From CAVEFW01 sp964579575 (GTDB lineage: Bacteria > Actinomycetota > Coriobacteriia > Coriobacteriales > Eggerthellaceae), in NCBI GenBank assembly GCA_964579575.1, contig CAZOGL010000066.1, forward strand, positions 1-6,338: a DNA stretch of 6,338 bases, given 5' to 3'. Both the position numbers and the translations under genes were made by a program. Shown piece after piece: positions 5,033 through 6,338 of this stretch. Under the pieces are notes generated by a model. That model did no database searches and was not told where the DNA came from. It saw nothing but the letters and a program-made list of their open reading frames with translations. The first letter of the stretch is position 1. The number at the start of each line of letters is the position of its first letter.

Positions 5033-5851
5033 ATGGCAGATTGCGGTGGAAACTGCGGTAGTTGCGGTGTCGAGGGTTGCGGCGACCGTGCGGAGGAGCA
5101 GGTGCCTTTGGCGCGCAAGAACATCAAGCATGTGTACGGCGTCTTTTCTGGCAAGGGCGGCGTTGGCAAGAGCCTCGTGACGGGCCTTTTGGCCTCCGCA
5201 CTTCGGAAGCGTGGCCTCAAGGTCGGCATCCTCGATGGCGACATCACGGGTCCTTGCATCCCGCGTCTTTTTGGCCTCAAGCCGCCTCTGACCGCCGATG
5301 ACCAGGGGATCAACCCGGCGGTGACCGAGAGCGGAATCAAGACCGTTTCCGTCAATTTGATGCTTCCGGCTGAGGATATGCCGGTCGCTTGGCGTGGCCC
5401 GGTTTTGAACAGCGTCCTTTTGCAATTTTGGAACGAGGTCAATTGGGAGGATCTCGATGTCTTGTTGGTGGACATGCCTCCAGGTACGTCTGATGTGGCC
5501 TTTACGGTTTTGGGCCAGATGAACATGGAGGGCATCGTTACCGTTTCCGCACCTCAGGAGCTCGTCGGCATGATCGTCGGCAAGGCGGTCAATTTTGCGC
5601 AAAGCTTTGACGTCCCGGTTCTCGGCCTTGTTGAGAACATGGCGTACTTCAAGTGTGACGAGTGTGAGAAGAAGCACTACATCTACGGCCAGCCCCAAGG
5701 TAAGGGTGTTTGCGAGAAGTACGATATCAAGGCTTACGCACAGCTTCCGATCGACCCCGCTATCGCTACGGCATGCGACCGTGGCGAAATTGAGTCTATT
5801 GACCTCGGCGATGCTCTCGATCCGATCATTGAGACGCTCAAAGTTGACTAA
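5033..5851 (+). CDS. Mrp/NBP35-family Fe-S cluster carrier ATPase
   Basis: Cytosolic P-loop protein that binds and transfers [4Fe-4S] clusters to target enzymes (ApbC/Mrp, related to eukaryotic Nbp35/Cfd1). The deviant Walker A SGKGGVGKS is at 39-47, switch region DGDITGPCIPRLFG at 68-81, Walker B DVLLVDMPPGTSD at 142-154, and the bridging CxxC of the family is Cys208-Cys211 (FKCDEC). The N-terminus has a further Cys cluster, C4-x3-C8-x2-C11-x4-C16, which resembles the extra cluster site of Nbp35 though with different spacing. There is no N-terminal MIP18/DUF59 domain of the kind fused to many bacterial Mrp proteins, so at 272 aa it is the short form. AGGAGAG at 5022-5028 sets the start. A tRNA gene with its own promoter follows directly. 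The gene is single and has its own promoter, suiting a housekeeping role. Confidence 0.93.
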   Translation: MADCGGNCGSCGVEGCGDRAEEQVPLARKNIKHVYGVFSGKGGVGKSLVTGLLASALRKRGLKVGILDGDITGPCIPRLFGLKPPLTADDQGINPAVTESGIKTVSVNLMLPAEDMPVAWRGPVLNSVLLQFWNEVNWEDLDVLLVDMPPGTSDVAFTVLGQMNMEGIVTVSAPQELVGMIVGKAVNFAQSFDVPVLGLVENMAYFKCDECEKKHYIYGQPQGKGVCEKYDIKAYAQLPIDPAIATACDRGEIESIDLGDALDPIIETLKVD

Positions 5852-5860
5852 AATTATCGC

Positions 5861-5888
5861 TTGACACGGTTTTGCTCTGGCGTATAAT
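5861..5888 (+). promoter_or_regulatory. Consensus sigma70-type promoter of tRNA-Ala
   Basis: A perfect TTGACA (5861-5866) and a perfect TATAAT (5883-5888) are separated by 16 bp. The -10 ends 14 bp before the first tRNA base. The -35 begins only 9 bp after the Mrp stop. This is the strongest promoter in the window, as expected for a stable RNA. Confidence 0.92.
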
Positions 5889-5902
5889 TATTTTCGCTTT
5901 TC

Positions 5903-5978
5903 GGGGTATTAGCTCAGCTGGGAGAGCGCATGGCTGGCAGCCATGAGGTCAGGGGTTCGATCCCCCTATACTCCACCA
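5903..5978 (+). tRNA. tRNA-Ala, anticodon GGC
   Basis: A complete 76-nt tRNA. The acceptor stem GGGGTAT/ATACTCC contains the G3-U70 wobble that marks alanine tRNAs. D stem GCTC/GAGC, anticodon stem CATGG/CCATG with loop CTGGCAG (anticodon GGC at 5936-5938, reading GCC and GCU), and T arm AGGGG-TTCGATC-CCCCT are all intact. The CCA tail is encoded (5976-5978). It is flanked by its own promoter and terminator, so it is a single-gene unit. Confidence 0.98.
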
Positions 5979-5986
5979 TAATTTAC

Positions 5987-6013
5987 AGGCCTGGGTTCGC
6001 CCGGGCCTTTTTG
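5987..6013 (+). terminator. Intrinsic terminator of tRNA-Ala
   Basis: GGCCTGGG (5988-5995) pairs with CCCGGGCC (6000-6007) around a TTCG tetraloop, with one T-G wobble and an outer A-T pair, followed by T5 (6008-6012) and further T-rich sequence. It starts 9 bp after the tRNA. Confidence 0.93.
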
Positions 6014-6070
6014 TTTTTCTGGTTTTTGGTTCTTGGTTTTTTGGGATTTTTGGTTTTTGAGACTTTTGAA
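6008..6070 (+). repeat. T/G-rich low-complexity tract after the tRNA terminator
   Basis: Some 60 bp made almost only of T and G, with repeated GGTTTTT/GGTTTTTT blocks and very few C. It extends the T-run of the terminator. The antisense peptide it would encode (Lys/Gln/Asn/Pro repeats) is low complexity and is not a gene. Confidence 0.6.
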
Positions 6071-6103
6071 GAAATTGCGGACGTCTCGTGTGGGAGAAGT
6101 GTA

Positions 6104-6132
6104 TTTGCGGGGGCCGCAATGTCCTCGCGAGG
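6104..6132. other. Two short palindromes
   Basis: TTGCGG (6105-6110) and CCGCAA (6114-6119) form a stem around GGG. CCGCAAT (6114-6120) can instead pair with ATTGCGG at 6074-6080. Next to it, CCTCGCGAGG (6123-6132) is a perfect 10-bp palindrome. No gene is visible around them; they may be protein sites or part of a structured repeat element. Confidence 0.4.
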
Positions 6133-6160
6133 GGCTTTGGGTACCATAATGCCTCGTCAA

Positions 6161-6205
6161 GAGGGCTAGGCGCCTGCTTCCCCTGCGCGGGAGGCGGGCG
6201 CCCTC
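6161..6205. other. Long GC-rich imperfect hairpin
   Basis: GAGGGC (6161-6166) pairs with GCCCTC (6200-6205), and GCCTGCTTCCC (6172-6182) with GGGAGGCGGGC (6189-6199) through two T-G wobbles. A 5-nt bulge (6167-6171) and a 6-nt loop separate the arms. TATTTT follows at 6206-6211, so on the + strand it resembles a weak terminator. A smaller stem (GGCCC 6217-6221 with GGGCC 6228-6232) follows. Confidence 0.55.
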
Positions 6206-6232
6206 TATTTTGGCCTGGCCCGCGCGGGGGCC

Positions 6233-6338
6233 GATTACGCCCAGAACGTGGTAGGCCGACCAAAATGGGCGTAATCCGCGGTAGCAGGGCACAGTCATTA
6301 CGCCCAATCGAGCCCAATACCGTCCAATTGGGCGTAAA
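6233..6338. repeat. Four TTACGCCCA motifs in alternating orientation every 31-32 bp
   Basis: TTACGCCCA lies at 6235-6243 (+), 6266-6274 (-), 6298-6306 (+) and 6329-6337 (-). Neighbours form perfect inverted repeats: GATTACGCCCA (6233-6243) with TGGGCGTAATC (6266-6276), and TTACGCCCAAT (6298-6308) with ATTGGGCGTAA (6328-6338). Start-to-start distances are 31, 32 and 31 bp. TGGT/ACCA forms a nested stem inside the first pair. The array reaches the window edge and may continue. It could be a dispersed palindromic repeat element or a multi-site operator; I see no gene here. Confidence 0.75.

Noticed and set aside
5949..6317. - strand ORFs of 113 and 122 codons after the tRNA
   Set aside because: They run through the tRNA terminator and into the tRNA. 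Their Lys/Gln/Asn/Pro-rich part is only the complement of the T/G tract, and their N-termini are repeat DNA.
5903..6338. Genomic island integrated at tRNA-Ala
   Set aside because: No second copy of the tRNA 3' end and no integrase are present in the window. The tRNA keeps its own terminator. Sequence beyond 6338 would be needed.

Overview
The window looks like ordinary chromosome from a mid-to-high GC bacterium. My best guess is an anaerobic actinobacterium of the class Coriobacteriia. This rests on gene style (heavy use of TTG for Leu, strong GGAGG-type ribosome sites, an Asn/Ser/Thr-rich lipoprotein linker), on consensus sigma70-type promoters, and on an NBP35-like Mrp with an N-terminal Cys cluster. 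It is an inference and was not checked by any search.

Layout. (1) 1-2607, + strand: a polar amino-acid ABC importer. It comprises a lipoprotein binding protein (105-935), a strong intercistronic hairpin terminator (960-994), a spacer with degenerate 20-bp repeats, a membrane permease (1141-1821) and an ATPase (1837-2607). The permease and ATPase are tightly coupled. The binding protein stands before a terminator, which probably makes it more abundant than the membrane parts. (2) 2608-2876: a 54-bp degenerate tandem repeat beginning at the ATPase stop codon and containing a terminator-like hairpin, then a probable promoter. (3) 2877-3173, +: a 98-residue protein I do not recognise. (4) 3174-3494: a convergent intergenic region with two near-identical GC-rich hairpin terminators, eight consecutive 11-bp tandem repeats between them, and a stop-punctuated repeat continuing from the 3' end of the next gene. 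(5) 3495-4808, - strand: an MtaD/SsnA-type amidohydrolase, probably a 5'-methylthioadenosine/S-adenosylhomocysteine deaminase. (6) 4809-5032: a divergent promoter region. (7) 5033-5851, +: an Mrp/NBP35-family Fe-S carrier P-loop ATPase. (8) 5861-6013: a complete tRNA-Ala(GGC) unit with consensus promoter, encoded CCA and terminator. (9) 6014-6338: no convincing gene. It holds a T/G-rich tract, strong GC hairpins, and four copies of TTACGCCCA in alternating orientation at 31-32 bp spacing.

The genes are conventional: amino-acid uptake, purine/SAM by-product salvage, Fe-S cluster assembly, and a tRNA. I see no defence, phage or biosynthetic system. The unusual part is the intergenic DNA. Nearly every 3' spacer carries its own degenerate tandem repeat with a different period (20, 54, 11 and 51 bp, plus the 31-bp alternating array). 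Two of these arrays overlap the stop codon of the upstream gene. The one after the amidohydrolase repeats the gene's Ala-rich C-terminal codons, including the stop, three more times in the same frame.
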